Below, one piece after another: positions 1-8,635 of a stretch of DNA of 64,000 nt. The position numbers and the translations under genes are program-made. Source of the DNA: Tsukamurella paurometabola (lineage in GTDB: Bacteria; Actinomycetota; Actinomycetes; Mycobacteriales; Mycobacteriaceae); contig NZ_LR131273.1 in assembly GCF_900631615.1 (NCBI RefSeq), positions 310,001-374,000 on the forward strand. Direction: 5' to 3'. The notes below the pieces were generated by a model. That model was not told the DNA's origin. It saw nothing but the letters and a program-made list of their open reading frames with translations, and ran no database searches. How positions within the stretch are numbered: the first letter of the stretch is position 1; each line of letters opens with the position of its first letter.

Positions 1-472
1 TCTCCAGCGCGAGCGGCACCGGCAACGCCGCCTGAGCGGCCCGGACGTTCTCGACGAGCACGTCGAGCGCCTCCGCGGTGCGCGGCGCGGGCATGAGGTG
101 GCCGGCTTCGAGCACGTCGGCGTGCGGCCCGGCCGGATCCGACGGCGCATCGTCGTCCAGCCCGACGGTGCCCGCCCGGACGAACGCCACGTGCTCGCTG
201 ACCAGCGGCGCGTCCAACGCCACGGCGAGGTCGGCGAGCCGCTGCAGGCGGCCGGGATCGGGGAGGTCAGCGCCCGCGATCCCCAGCGTCACGCCGTGCG
301 GCACCACCGCGACACCCAGGCCCGCCAGGTCCGCCAGTTCCGGCGGTGGAGCGGCCGGATCGACGTTCTCCGCCACGACCTCGGTGAAGGCGACGGTGCC
401 CGACCGCGCACCGTCGAGCAGCATCCCGGCGAGCTCGGGCCGCCACGCGGCCGAGACGCCGGAGATCCCCAT
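1..472 (-). CDS. DUF692 family (MbnB/TglH-like) protein, 3' end outside window
   Basis: Only the first 157 codons are present; the gene runs off the left edge. The translation opens MGISGVSAAWRPELAGML and carries the DUF692 TIM-barrel landmarks: a VVPHGVTLGIAG strand, VSEHVAF, HLMPAPRTAEAL and the start of the ..PLALE.. strand. Members are non-haem multi-iron enzymes such as MbnB and TglH, which modify cysteine residues in peptides; many actinobacterial members have no known substrate. The ATG (472-470) overlaps the dapC stop as TGATG, so translation is probably coupled to dapC. Family assignment is by eye from motifs; a substrate peptide cannot be sought because the downstream DNA is missing. 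Confidence 0.75.
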   Translation of the reverse strand, partial: MGISGVSAAWRPELAGMLLDGARSGTVAFTEVVAENVDPAAPPPELADLAGLGVAVVPHGVTLGIAGADLPDPGRLQRLADLAVALDAPLVSEHVAFVRAGTVGLDDDAPSDPAGPHADVLEAGHLMPAPRTAEALDVLVENVRAAQAALPVPLALE

Positions 473-1572
473 CAGGCCAGGCGCTCGGCGGCAGCGGCGA
501 TCCGCTCGTCCGTCGCGGTCATGGCGATGCGCACGTGCTGGGCGCCCTGCGGGCCGTAGAACTCGCCCGGGGCGGCGAGGATGCCCCGCTCGGCCAGCCA
601 GTCGACGGTGTCGCGGCACGGCTCGCCGCGCGTCGACCACAGGTACAGCCCGGCCTCCGAGTGATCCACGGCGAAGCCCGCGCCGCGCACGGCCCGCAGC
701 AGCACCGCGCGGCGCGCGGCGTAGCGGGCGCGCTGCTCCGCCTCGTGCTCGTCCACCGAGAGCGCGTAGGTCATGGCCGCCTGGATCGGGAACGGCACGA
801 TGGCGCCGGCGTGCTTGCGCACCGCGGCCAGCTCCGCGATCAGCGCCGGATCGCCCGCGAGGAAACCCGCGCGGTACGAGGCCAGGTTCGAGGTCTTCGA
901 CAGCGAGTGGATCGCGATCAGCCCGGTGGTGTCGCCGTCGCAGACACGGGGATCGAGCACCGAAACGGGCTCGGCCTCCCAGGCCAGACCCAAGTAGCAC
1001 TCGTCCGAGGCCACGATCGCGCCGCGCTCGCGGGCCCACTGCACCACCTTGCGGAGGTGATCGACCCCGAGCACCTTGCCGGTCGGGTTCGACGGCGAGT
1101 TCACGAAGACCAGCGCCGGCCGCTCCGGGCCGAGCTGCGCGGTACCGTCGGCCCGCACCGGCCGCGCGCCGGCGAGCAACGCACCCACCTCGTACGTCGG
1201 GTACGCCACCTCGGGGATCACGACCGTGTCACCCGCGCCGAGCCCGAGCTGCGACGGCAGCTGCGCGATCGCCTCTTTGGTCCCGATCACGGGCAGGACG
1301 GCGTTCTCCGGCAGCGCGACGGTGCCGTACCGGCGGCTCAGTGCCGCCGCGGCGGCCTCGCGCAGCGCGAGGGTGCCGATCGTCGCCGGGTATCCCGGGA
1401 ACGCGGAGCCCTCGTAGAGAGCACGACGGATGGGCTCGGCCACCGGATCGACCGGGGTGCCGACCGAGAGGTCGACGATGCCACCGACGTGCGCGGCGGC
1501 CTTCGCCTTCGCGCCCGCCAGGGTGTCCCACGGAAAGTCCGGCAGGCCGGACGCCACGGGCACGCGCGGCAC
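472..1572 (-). CDS. dapC: Succinyldiaminopimelate transaminase DapC
   Basis: Class I/II PLP aminotransferase of 366 residues that makes N-succinyl-LL-2,6-diaminopimelate in the lysine/meso-DAP pathway (cytoplasm, supplies peptidoglycan). Seen: substrate-loop NSPSNPTG at about 158-165, SDECY with the Asp190 that binds the PLP ring nitrogen, and SLSKTSN with the Schiff-base Lys226 followed by the YRAGF phosphate-binding Arg. It starts at GTG one base after the fdxC stop and overlaps the next gene, so fdxC-dapC-DUF692 is one operon, matching the fdxC-dapC pairing of M. tuberculosis Rv1177-Rv1178. Length is normal for the actinobacterial DapC group. Confidence 0.93.
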   Translation of the reverse strand: MPRVPVASGLPDFPWDTLAGAKAKAAAHVGGIVDLSVGTPVDPVAEPIRRALYEGSAFPGYPATIGTLALREAAAAALSRRYGTVALPENAVLPVIGTKEAIAQLPSQLGLGAGDTVVIPEVAYPTYEVGALLAGARPVRADGTAQLGPERPALVFVNSPSNPTGKVLGVDHLRKVVQWARERGAIVASDECYLGLAWEAEPVSVLDPRVCDGDTTGLIAIHSLSKTSNLASYRAGFLAGDPALIAELAAVRKHAGAIVPFPIQAAMTYALSVDEHEAEQRARYAARRAVLLRAVRGAGFAVDHSEAGLYLWSTRGEPCRDTVDWLAERGILAAPGEFYGPQGAQHVRIAMTATDERIAAAAERLA

Positions 1573-1573
1573 G

Positions 1574-1906
1574 TCAGTGCTCGGTGTCGGTGTTCATGGG
1601 CGGGAGCGCCTTGATGAAGGGATGGTCGTAATCGATCTTCCCCTGCTTCGCGGCGCCGCCGGGCGAACCGATCTCGTTGAAGAAATCGATGTTCGCGGTG
1701 ACGTACTCGGCCCACTCATCCGGCACGTCGTCCTCGTAGAAGATGGCCTCGACGGGGCACACGGGCTCGCACGCGCCGCAGTCCACGCACTCGTCGGGCT
1801 GGATGTACAGCATCCGGTTGCCCTCGTAGATACAGTCGACGGGGCACTCCTCGATACATGCCTTGTCGAGCACATCCACACAGGGCTCTGCGATGGTGTA
1901 CGTCAC
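1574..1906 (-). CDS. fdxC: Seven-iron ferredoxin FdxC/FdxA
   Basis: A 110-residue electron carrier with the 3Fe-4S/4Fe-4S pattern: Cys at 9, 17, 21, 25 then 40, 43, 46, 50 in CxxCxxCxxxCP spacing. The long C-terminal tail ending PPMNTDTEH is typical of mycobacterial 7Fe ferredoxins. The start is GTG at 1906-1904, chosen because AAGGAG lies 7 bases upstream on the minus strand. It is first in the fdxC-dapC-DUF692 operon. The redox partner is not shown by the sequence; in relatives it serves P450s and other reductases. Confidence 0.95.
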   Translation of the reverse strand: MTYTIAEPCVDVLDKACIEECPVDCIYEGNRMLYIQPDECVDCGACEPVCPVEAIFYEDDVPDEWAEYVTANIDFFNEIGSPGGAAKQGKIDYDHPFIKALPPMNTDTEH

Positions 1907-2014
1907 CTGTCATCTCCTTCGCACCGACTGCTTCCACCCGACAGTATTCCGCGCCGCTGGAACGTGTCACAAAGAAGTGTCGCCTAACCTGCCGGTCTGT
2001 GATTTCATTCACCA

Positions 2015-3238
2015 GTGCACGTAATCGTCGGTGTGTTCGGACTCGTCGTCTTCCTCCTCCTCGCGTACCTGCCCACGCGGAACGTCGCCATGCTCAAGAA
2101 GAAGGCGCCGTACATCGTGGGCATGCTCGCCATCCAGTTCGTACTGGGCCTGGTGATGCTCAAGACCTCCGTCGGCGAGAACGTCATCCGCGCCCTCGGT
2201 AACGGCTTCAAGACGTTGTTGTCCTATGCGCACGAGGGCACGGCCTTCGTCTTCGGCGGCCTGGTGGACTACAAGGCCAGCCCCGACGGCCCCACGGTCT
2301 TCTTCCTCAACGTGCTCACCCCGATCATCCTGATCTCGGCACTGATCGGCATCCTGCAGTTCATCAAGCTGCTGCCGCTGATCATCAAGTACCTCGGCCT
2401 CGCGCTCTCGAAGGTCACGGGCATGCCGAAACTGGAGTCCTTCAACGCGGTGAGCTCGGCGATCATCGGCCAGTCCGAGAACTTCATCGCGATCAAGAAG
2501 ATCCTCCCGACGCTGCCCGCGAACCGCCTGTACACGCTGTCCGCGTCGGCCATGTCCACGGTGTCGATGTCGATCGTCGGCTCGTACATGACGATGATCG
2601 AGCCCCGCTACGTGGTCGCGGCGATCGTGCTCAACCTGTTCGGCGCCTTCATCGTGGTCTCGCTGCTCAACCCGTACGAGATCGCGCCGGAGGACGACGT
2701 CTTCGCGCCGCCGGAGCAGAAGAAGCAGTCGTTCTTCGAGATGCTCGGCGAATACATCATGGACGGCGCGAAGGTGGCGCTCACCGTCGCCGCGATGCTG
2801 ATCGGCTTCGTCGCGCTGCTCGCGCTGGTGAACGGCCTCTTCGCGGCGATTTTCGGCGGCACCACGTTCCAGGACGTCCTCGGGTACGCCTTCGCACCGC
2901 TGGCATGGCTCACCGGCGTGCCGTGGTCCGAGAGCGTGCAGGCGGGCGAGATCATGGCGACCAAGCTCGTCAGCAACGAGTTCGTCGCCATGATGTCCTT
3001 CACCGAGGCGAACCCGTCCGGCAACGGCCCGGTCGAGATGAGCGCGCGCGCCACCGCGATCGTGCAGACCTTCCTGGTCTCCTTCGCCAACTTCAGCTCG
3101 ATCGGCATCATCGCCGGCGCCGCCAAATCCCTCGCCCCCGAACAGGGCGATCAGATCGCCAAGTTCGGCCTCAAGCTGCTCTACGGCGCGACCCTGGTCT
3201 CGTTCATCTCCGCGACCGTCGTGGGGCTCATCTCCTGA
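2015..3238 (+). CDS. NupC-type concentrative nucleoside transporter
   Basis: A 407-residue polytopic inner-membrane protein of the CNT family, which imports nucleosides with H+ or Na+. The signature GQSENFIAIK (about 152-161), the AMSTVSMSIVGSYMTMIEP stretch and NEFVAMM in the second half match E. coli NupC/NupX closely. N-terminal Nucleos_tra2_N, gate and C-terminal domains are all present, so it appears intact. The GTG start aligns with the NupC N-terminus; no convincing Shine-Dalgarno is visible. It stands alone, divergent from fdxC. Confidence 0.9.
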   Translation: MHVIVGVFGLVVFLLLAYLPTRNVAMLKKKAPYIVGMLAIQFVLGLVMLKTSVGENVIRALGNGFKTLLSYAHEGTAFVFGGLVDYKASPDGPTVFFLNVLTPIILISALIGILQFIKLLPLIIKYLGLALSKVTGMPKLESFNAVSSAIIGQSENFIAIKKILPTLPANRLYTLSASAMSTVSMSIVGSYMTMIEPRYVVAAIVLNLFGAFIVVSLLNPYEIAPEDDVFAPPEQKKQSFFEMLGEYIMDGAKVALTVAAMLIGFVALLALVNGLFAAIFGGTTFQDVLGYAFAPLAWLTGVPWSESVQAGEIMATKLVSNEFVAMMSFTEANPSGNGPVEMSARATAIVQTFLVSFANFSSIGIIAGAAKSLAPEQGDQIAKFGLKLLYGATLVSFISATVVGLIS

Positions 3239-3331
3239 GCGCCGTGAGGCCAACGCGCTTCGTCGCCACAGCTGTCGCCGGTACATGTTCGCGTCGATCA
3301 CGGTGTCCTTCGACGCCGGCAGTCATCTGCT

Positions 3332-3364
3332 GAAACCCGCGGGGTTCGGTGCAGGGCGGGTTTC
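3332..3364. terminator. Hairpin between convergent genes, possible terminator
   Basis: Perfect 9-bp inverted repeat GAAACCCGC / GCGGGTTTC with a 15-base loop, between the ends of the nucleoside transporter and the Uma2 gene. No T-tract follows on either strand, so termination is an inference. The rest of 3239-3442 holds nothing I recognise. Confidence 0.4.
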
Positions 3365-3442
3365 TCGCGGCGATGCTCGACGACACGCTCCGCCCTGCGT
3401 TGGTCGCGACTTTGGGACCTGGGGAGTTCGCGCCGACGCTCG

Positions 3443-3979
3443 TCAGGCGAGGGCGGTCAGGTCCACGCGGACGTCGAACGGCACCGTCGTCTCCAGCACC
3501 CCCGTGACGACCTCGCCGATGTAGGCGCCGTCCTCGAGTCGCAGGGCCTCGATGCTCGGACCGCCGTCGAGGTCGACGATCCAGTAGTGCGGGATCCCCG
3601 CGTCGGCGTACTCGCTGCGCTTGGTCACCAGATCCTGGCGACGGGTGCCGGGCGAGAGGATCTCGACGACGAGCACCACATCTGCGGCGACGATGTCCGT
3701 CTCGATGCTCGCCGTCACGATCACGAGATCCGGACGACGCACGGTCGGCGGGAACCCGCTCGCCACGATGACGTCGACATCCGGCACGATCTCGACGCCG
3801 TCGGGTACCTGCGGGTGTAGCGCCAAACCGAGTCGAAAACCCGCCTTCTGATGCCTCGGCACCGGACTCGGAGACACGATCAGGACCCCCTCCTGAAGCT
3901 CCGACCGGCCCGCCGTGTCCTCCCCCAGGGCACGCCAGTCGTCCAGCGACATCAAGTCGACTCTCCGAGCTGCGGTCAT
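3443..3979 (-). CDS. Uma2-family (DUF820) putative restriction-like endonuclease
   Basis: A 178-residue single-domain PD-(D/E)XK-fold protein. Seen: the conserved RRPDLVIV strand (Asp of the PD motif), VVLVVEILSPGTRRQDL supplying the (D/E)xK-like Glu, then KRSEYADAGIPHYWIVD, the family hallmark. Uma2 proteins are abundant in cyanobacteria and scattered in actinobacteria; no biochemical role is established. It is monocistronic; the ATG sits 7 bases after a TAGACT -10 hexamer, so the mRNA is probably leaderless. It could be a nuclease of mobile ancestry or a domesticated regulator. Confidence 0.88.
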   Translation of the reverse strand: MTAARRVDLMSLDDWRALGEDTAGRSELQEGVLIVSPSPVPRHQKAGFRLGLALHPQVPDGVEIVPDVDVIVASGFPPTVRRPDLVIVTASIETDIVAADVVLVVEILSPGTRRQDLVTKRSEYADAGIPHYWIVDLDGGPSIEALRLEDGAYIGEVVTGVLETTVPFDVRVDLTALA

Positions 3980-3986
3980 GCCGCCG

Positions 3987-3992
3987 AGTCTA
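3987..3992 (-). promoter_or_regulatory. -10 hexamer TAGACT of the Uma2 gene
   Basis: TAGACT (TANNNT) ends 7 bases before the ATG at 3979, the spacing expected for a leaderless actinobacterial transcript. Confidence 0.5.
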
Positions 3993-4018
3993 GCGCCGCC
4001 GACCGACAGGATTCAGGA

Positions 4019-4786
4019 CTACGACTCCGCTTCGGGGTCCGCCTCGATGACCGACGGTGCCGCGCTGCCTGCGAAGGCGGCCTCCAGGCCGAGGATCTTC
4101 GCCCCGTCGGAGGCGCGCGCCTCGACGATGCGCAGTGTGGCGAACTCGCCCACGTAGCCGGCCACCGCGCCGACGACGGGCAGCTTGCCGAGCGTGTCGA
4201 AGACGCCGGCGGGCCGCGGGCGCGATTCGAGGGCCGAGCGCGCCGACTTCACGGTGTGCAGGACGTCGCGGACCGCGCCGAACGCCGAGAAGACGCCGCC
4301 GCGGAGCTTGTCGCTCGTCTCGCGCACCGGCACCAGGTCCTGGAATCCGGGGTGATCGCCGAGCAGCGCCCGGGCGTCGATCTGGCGCCGCGAGAGCACC
4401 CGCGCGACGAGGTCGATCTGCTCGGGTACCTGGTCGACACCGTGCTCGCCCGCCACGCCGACGACCACGAGGGTCTGGTTGGCGAAGCCGAGGTAGGTCT
4501 GCACGGGCAGCAGCCGCGCGATGATCCCGAGCGCGCCCGGCCAGGCCACCGCCACCGTCGAGACCGCGCCGACGGGGATGACCCACCACCGGGACCGCCC
4601 GTCGGCGTCGCGCTTGAGGTAGCCGTTGACCAGTGGGATCGGGGTGAGCCCGGCGAGCGTGGAGACGATGCGGACGCCGGCGACCGCGGGCCGCGCGACC
4701 GTCACGAACACCCCGACGGTGCGCGCCAGTTCCAGGTCCGTCACCGTGCCCGTGACCGCGCCGCCGCGCGGCTCCAGCGCGTTCAC
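4019..4786 (-). CDS. Conserved hypothetical protein downstream of fbiC
   Basis: I do not recognise this 255-residue protein. Two weakly hydrophobic stretches lie in the first half (around [23 protein letters not shown] and the following LVVVGVAG segment), a central charged part follows, then a Gly/Ala-rich segment ([18 protein letters not shown]). Its GTG start (4786-4784) overlaps the fbiC TGA as GTGA, so it is translationally coupled to the F420 gene and closes the lpqW-mshB-fbiC transcript. An F420-linked or membrane-peripheral role is only a contextual guess. Confidence 0.8.
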   Translation of the reverse strand: MNALEPRGGAVTGTVTDLELARTVGVFVTVARPAVAGVRIVSTLAGLTPIPLVNGYLKRDADGRSRWWVIPVGAVSTVAVAWPGALGIIARLLPVQTYLGFANQTLVVVGVAGEHGVDQVPEQIDLVARVLSRRQIDARALLGDHPGFQDLVPVRETSDKLRGGVFSAFGAVRDVLHTVKSARSALESRPRPAGVFDTLGKLPVVGAVAGYVGEFATLRIVEARASDGAKILGLEAAFAGSAAPSVIEADPEAES

Positions 4787-7374
4787 GCCGCCCCCCGCTG
4801 GGCGTGCGTCGTGGTCCGCTCACGGGCGGGCCGCCCGATGCCGTTGGCTATCGCGTGCAGTTCGGCCACTGTCTTCTCCGATCCGTGCGCCGATCCCGCC
4901 ATCCGCGAGATCGTCTCCTCCATCAGGGTGCCACCCAGGTCGTTCGCGCCGCCCTGCAGCATGGCCTGCGTGCCCGCCGTGCCCAGCTTGACCCACGACG
5001 TCTGGACGTGGTCGATGCGGCCGTGCAGCATGACCCGGGCCAGCGCGTGCACCGCGCGGTTGTCGCGCTTGGTCGGCCCCGGCCGTGCCGCGCCCGCCAG
5101 GTACAGCGGGGCGCTCTGGTGCACGAACGGCAGCGGCACGAACTCGGTGAAACCGCCCGTGCGGTCCTGGATGTCGCGCAGCACGTTCAGGTGCGTGACC
5201 CAGTGCGACGGGTTGTCGACGTGGCCGTACATCATCGTCGAGCTGGAACGGATGCCCACCTCGTGCGCCGTGGTGACCACGTCGATCCACGCCGACGTGG
5301 GCAGCTTGCCCTTGGTGAGCACCCAGCGGACCTCGTCGTCGAGGATCTCGGCGGCGGTGCCCGGGATGGTGTCCAGGCCCGCCTCCCGCAGGCCGATCAG
5401 CCAGTCGCGCACGGACTCCCCGGAGTGGGCGGCACCGTTGACGATCTCCATCGGGCTGAAAGCGTGCACGTGCATGCCGGGCACGCGGTCCTTGACGGCG
5501 CGCACCAGGTCGGCGTAGCCGGTGGCGGGCAGGTCGGGGTCGATACCACCCTGCATGCACACCTCGGTGGCGCCCACCCGCCACGCCTCCTCGGCGCGGT
5601 CGGCGACCTCCGTCATCGACAGGGTGAAGGCGTCGGCGTCGCCCTTGCGCTGCGCGAAGGCGCAGAACCGGCAGCCGGTGTAGCAGATGTTGGTGAAGTT
5701 GATGTTCCGGTTGACCACGTAGGTCACCACGTCGCCGACGACGTCCTTGCGCAGCTGATCCGCCAGCGCCACCAGCGCCTCCAGCCCGCTGCCGTCGGCG
5801 TACGCGAGCGCCCGGTACTGGTCGTCGGACAGGCCGCCCGGGTTCTTCTCCGCGGCCCGCAGTGCCGACAGCACGTCGGACTCCACCTTCTCGGGCGCCG
5901 ACAGCGAGAGCACCTGCTCGCGCACCGACTCCCAGTCGCCGAAGGCGGAGCCGAGATCCGAGCGGGTGTCGGTGTTGCGGCCGTCGATGTCGATGGCGGT
6001 GTTGAGGTCGGTCCGGCCGGAGGACGCCCACTCCTCGTCGGGCTCCTGCCAGGGCAGTCCGACGGGCATCGCCCCGGGGTCAGCGAGCCCCGTCTCGGCG
6101 TCGGCGAGCGCCGCGACGTGCGGCGCGACGCGCGGGTCGATCCACGGGTTGCCGGCGCGCACGTACTTGGGCTGCGCCGTGAGCCGCTGCCGCAGCTCGA
6201 AGCCCGCATCCGCGGTGATCGCGGCGAGCGCATCCAGGTCCGGCCAGGGGCGCTCGGGGTTGACGTGGTCCGGGGTCACCGGCGAGACGCCGCCCCAGTC
6301 GTCGACGCCGGCCTCCAGCAGTAGGCGGCACTCGTCGGCCGACACCAGGTTCGGCGGGGCCTGCACCCGCATCGCGGGTCCCAGCACCATCCGCGTCACG
6401 GCGATCGCCGCGCGGTAGACCTCCAGGTCCGCGTCCTCGACCGACCGCATGGCGGTGTCGGGCTTGGCGCGGAAGTTCTGGATGATGACCTCCTGCACGT
6501 GACCGAACGCCTTGTGCGCCTTGCGGATGGCCATGATCGACTCGGCGCGTTCCCGCTCGTCCTCACCGATGCCGATGAGCAGCCCCGTCGTGAAGGGCAC
6601 CGAGAGGCGCCCCGCGTCGGTGAGGGTGCGCAGGCGCACGGCCGGGTCCTTGTCCGGCGAGCCGTAGTGCGGCTGCCCCTTCTCGGTGAACAGGCGCTCC
6701 GAGGTGGTCTCGAGCATCATGCCCATCGACGGCGCGACGGGCTTGAGCCGCGACAGCTCCTCCCAGCTCATGACGCCCGGGTTGAGGTGCGGTAGCAGCC
6801 CCGTCTCCTCCAGCACGCGGATCGCCATGGCGCGCACGTAGTCCAGCGTCGAGTCGTAGCCGCGTTCGTCGAGCCACGTCCGGGCCGCCTCCCAGCGGTC
6901 CTCCGGCCGATCGCCCAACGTGAACAACGCCTCGTGGCAGCCGAGTTCGGCGCCGCGGCGTGCGACCTCGAGGATCTCGTCCGGCTCCATGTAGGCGCCG
7001 TGCCCCTCCGCGGCCAGCTTGCCCGGCACCGTCACGAAGGTGCAGTAGTGGCAGCGGTCGCGGCACAGCCGCGTGATCGGGATGAAGACCTTCTTGCTGT
7101 ACGTGACCTGCGGCGTACCGTCGGCCCCGGTGAGCCCGGCCTCGAGGAGCCCGGCGTCGCGCACCCGCGCCGCGGAGCGGCACAGGTCGTCCAGATCATC
7201 GCCGCGGGCCGCGAGCAGCACCTGCGCCTCGTCGACGTTGAGCACCGCGCCGTCCCGCGCCCGCCGCAGGGCGCGGCGCATGGCCGAGGCGGTCGGCACG
7301 TACGGCTCCGCCGCTCGCTTCGGCACCGAGGGCATCGGCAGAAGAGCGGGGGTCTGCTCTGAAGCGTCCGTCAC
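4783..7374 (-). CDS. fbiC: FO synthase FbiC (two radical-SAM domains)
   Basis: Bifunctional 7,8-didemethyl-8-hydroxy-5-deazariboflavin synthase, joining 5-amino-6-ribitylaminouracil and tyrosine to make the F420 chromophore precursor FO. N-terminal CofG-like radical SAM has C104-x3-C108-x2-C111 (CRDRCHYC); C-terminal CofH-like domain has C564-x3-C568-x2-C571 (CYTGCRFC). Starting at GTG 7374-7372 gives 863 residues, close to the 856 of M. tuberculosis FbiC; the frame stays open further upstream but runs antisense-like through the preceding gene. The start overlaps the upstream stop as GTGA and the stop overlaps the next start the same way. Cytoplasmic, SAM- and 4Fe-4S-dependent. Confidence 0.96.
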   Translation of the reverse strand: MTDASEQTPALLPMPSVPKRAAEPYVPTASAMRRALRRARDGAVLNVDEAQVLLAARGDDLDDLCRSAARVRDAGLLEAGLTGADGTPQVTYSKKVFIPITRLCRDRCHYCTFVTVPGKLAAEGHGAYMEPDEILEVARRGAELGCHEALFTLGDRPEDRWEAARTWLDERGYDSTLDYVRAMAIRVLEETGLLPHLNPGVMSWEELSRLKPVAPSMGMMLETTSERLFTEKGQPHYGSPDKDPAVRLRTLTDAGRLSVPFTTGLLIGIGEDERERAESIMAIRKAHKAFGHVQEVIIQNFRAKPDTAMRSVEDADLEVYRAAIAVTRMVLGPAMRVQAPPNLVSADECRLLLEAGVDDWGGVSPVTPDHVNPERPWPDLDALAAITADAGFELRQRLTAQPKYVRAGNPWIDPRVAPHVAALADAETGLADPGAMPVGLPWQEPDEEWASSGRTDLNTAIDIDGRNTDTRSDLGSAFGDWESVREQVLSLSAPEKVESDVLSALRAAEKNPGGLSDDQYRALAYADGSGLEALVALADQLRKDVVGDVVTYVVNRNINFTNICYTGCRFCAFAQRKGDADAFTLSMTEVADRAEEAWRVGATEVCMQGGIDPDLPATGYADLVRAVKDRVPGMHVHAFSPMEIVNGAAHSGESVRDWLIGLREAGLDTIPGTAAEILDDEVRWVLTKGKLPTSAWIDVVTTAHEVGIRSSSTMMYGHVDNPSHWVTHLNVLRDIQDRTGGFTEFVPLPFVHQSAPLYLAGAARPGPTKRDNRAVHALARVMLHGRIDHVQTSWVKLGTAGTQAMLQGGANDLGGTLMEETISRMAGSAHGSEKTVAELHAIANGIGRPARERTTTHAQRGAA

Positions 7375-7727
7375 TCCATCGATGATGCCAGGTGTCCCGC
7401 GAGGATCGGCATCCCGATTCCACAGAGCAGGAGCAGCAGCAGCCGCCAGTCGGCGTAGAGCACGATGTCGCCGCCCGGACCACCGAGCAGGAACACCGCG
7501 ATCACCAGGAGGAACGCGATCACGGGCAGCGCGCCGTGGACGGGTTCGCCCCCCAGGCGACGCGCCGCGACGGAGATTCCCGCGAGCAGCGCGCCGAACA
7601 GAACCGCGGAGATCGGAAGGGGCACCGAGCCGGCGTAGAGGTAGAGGTACATCGTCGCGCCGACGGCGCAGACGGCGCCGCCCACGACGGCGAGGCCGAG
7701 CAGGATCCTGTCGAGCGGTTCCATCAC
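7371..7727 (-). CDS. Small four-helix membrane protein (Rv1171-like position)
   Basis: A 118-residue hydrophobic protein with about four transmembrane segments: [58 protein letters not shown] and [19 protein letters not shown]. It lies between mshB and fbiC, the position of Rv1171 in M. tuberculosis; function is unknown. Two starts are possible: GTG 7727, overlapping the mshB TGA as GTGA, or the next codon ATG 7724. I keep the GTG because that overlap is the rule in this operon. Confidence 0.85.
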   Translation of the reverse strand: MMEPLDRILLGLAVVGGAVCAVGATMYLYLYAGSVPLPISAVLFGALLAGISVAARRLGGEPVHGALPVIAFLLVIAVFLLGGPGGDIVLYADWRLLLLLLCGIGMPILAGHLASSME

Positions 7728-8635
7728 GCCACCCCCGCGAACAGGTCGCGCTCGAGCCCGTCGGCGCCGGGGACCGGCGCACCGTGGGCGAGCACGTAGG
7801 CCTCCTCGGCGAACACGGGCTGCGCGATCCGGTTGGTCAGTGCGAGCGCGGCACCGTCCGTGCTGAGGCCGAGCTGCGTCGCGTGGGCGCGGAGGGCGGC
7901 GCGTTTGCGGTCGAGAACGGCGGAGACGTCGATCCGGGTGGTGATCGCGGCGTCGTCCCGGGCCGGAAGCTCGTCCGTCGCGGGCACGCGCCAGCCCGCG
8001 GGCAACTCCGCGTCGCGCAGCGCCGCGAGCCCGGCGTCGAGGTCACCGCGCGAGGTCACCGTCCAGTACAGCTTCGCGACGGCCCACGGCTCCCCCGGGA
8101 CCGCCGGATCCGCTGCGGCGGAGACGGCGCCGTGGGTGACGCGGTGCGCGGTGATGTGATCGGGGTGCCCGTAGCCGCCGATCTCGTCGTAGGTCACCAC
8201 GACCTGGGGCCGCGTCTCGCGGATGATCCGCGTGAGCGCCTCCAGGGGGCTGCCGTCGACCCACTCCCGGTACGGCGACGACGCGAAGGCGCGGGGATGC
8301 TCGGCCGCGGGAGTACCGGCCATGCCGGAGTCGCGCCAGCGGCCCATGCCGCCGAGGAAGCGCGGCCGCAGCACCGGGCCCGCGGGGTCGCTCAGCGCGG
8401 CCAGCGCGCCGGTGAGCTCGCCGATCCTGTACCCACCCAGCTGGTCGGCGTTCTCGGCCGTGAGCTGTGCGAAGCGCGGCTCCATCACCTCGCCCTCCTC
8501 GCCGAGCGTGCAGGTCACCACGGTCACCTCGGCGCCCTCGGCGAGGTAGCGCGCGATGGTCCCGCCGGTGGTGATCGTCTCGTCGTCGGGGTGCGCGTGC
8601 ACCAGCAGCAGCCGCCGTCCGCTCGCGTGCGTCAC
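7724..8635 (-). CDS. mshB: Mycothiol biosynthesis deacetylase MshB
   Basis: Zinc-dependent deacetylase of GlcNAc-Ins to GlcN-Ins, the second committed enzyme step of mycothiol synthesis. Seen: AHPDDE at residues 14-19 (His and Asp zinc ligands) and [11 protein letters not shown] carrying the third His ligand. With GTG 8635-8633 as start it is 303 residues, the same as M. tuberculosis MshB. That start overlaps the lpqW stop as GTGA and lies 13 bases from GGAGG, whereas the in-frame ATG at 8647 is only one base from it. Cytoplasmic; second gene of the lpqW-mshB-fbiC string. Confidence 0.95.
   Translation of the reverse strand: MTHASGRRLLLVHAHPDDETITTGGTIARYLAEGAEVTVVTCTLGEEGEVMEPRFAQLTAENADQLGGYRIGELTGALAALSDPAGPVLRPRFLGGMGRWRDSGMAGTPAAEHPRAFASSPYREWVDGSPLEALTRIIRETRPQVVVTYDEIGGYGHPDHITAHRVTHGAVSAAADPAVPGEPWAVAKLYWTVTSRGDLDAGLAALRDAELPAGWRVPATDELPARDDAAITTRIDVSAVLDRKRAALRAHATQLGLSTDGAALALTNRIAQPVFAEEAYVLAHGAPVPGADGLERDLFAGVA

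Noticed and set aside
78-1631. Long plus-strand ORF (over 500 codons) opposite dapC and fdxC
   Set aside because: Arg/Ala/Pro-rich composition typical of antisense frames in GC-rich DNA; the minus strand has conserved dapC and fdxC motifs.
3285-3524. 79-codon plus-strand ORF in the gap after the nucleoside transporter
   Set aside because: No ribosome site, overlaps the Uma2 gene end, Arg-rich composition and a hairpin in its middle.
7375-7782. N-terminal extension of fbiC to 999 residues
   Set aside because: The extra part runs through the preceding membrane-protein gene in another frame and is Arg-rich; GTG 7374 gives the known FbiC length and a GTGA overlap.
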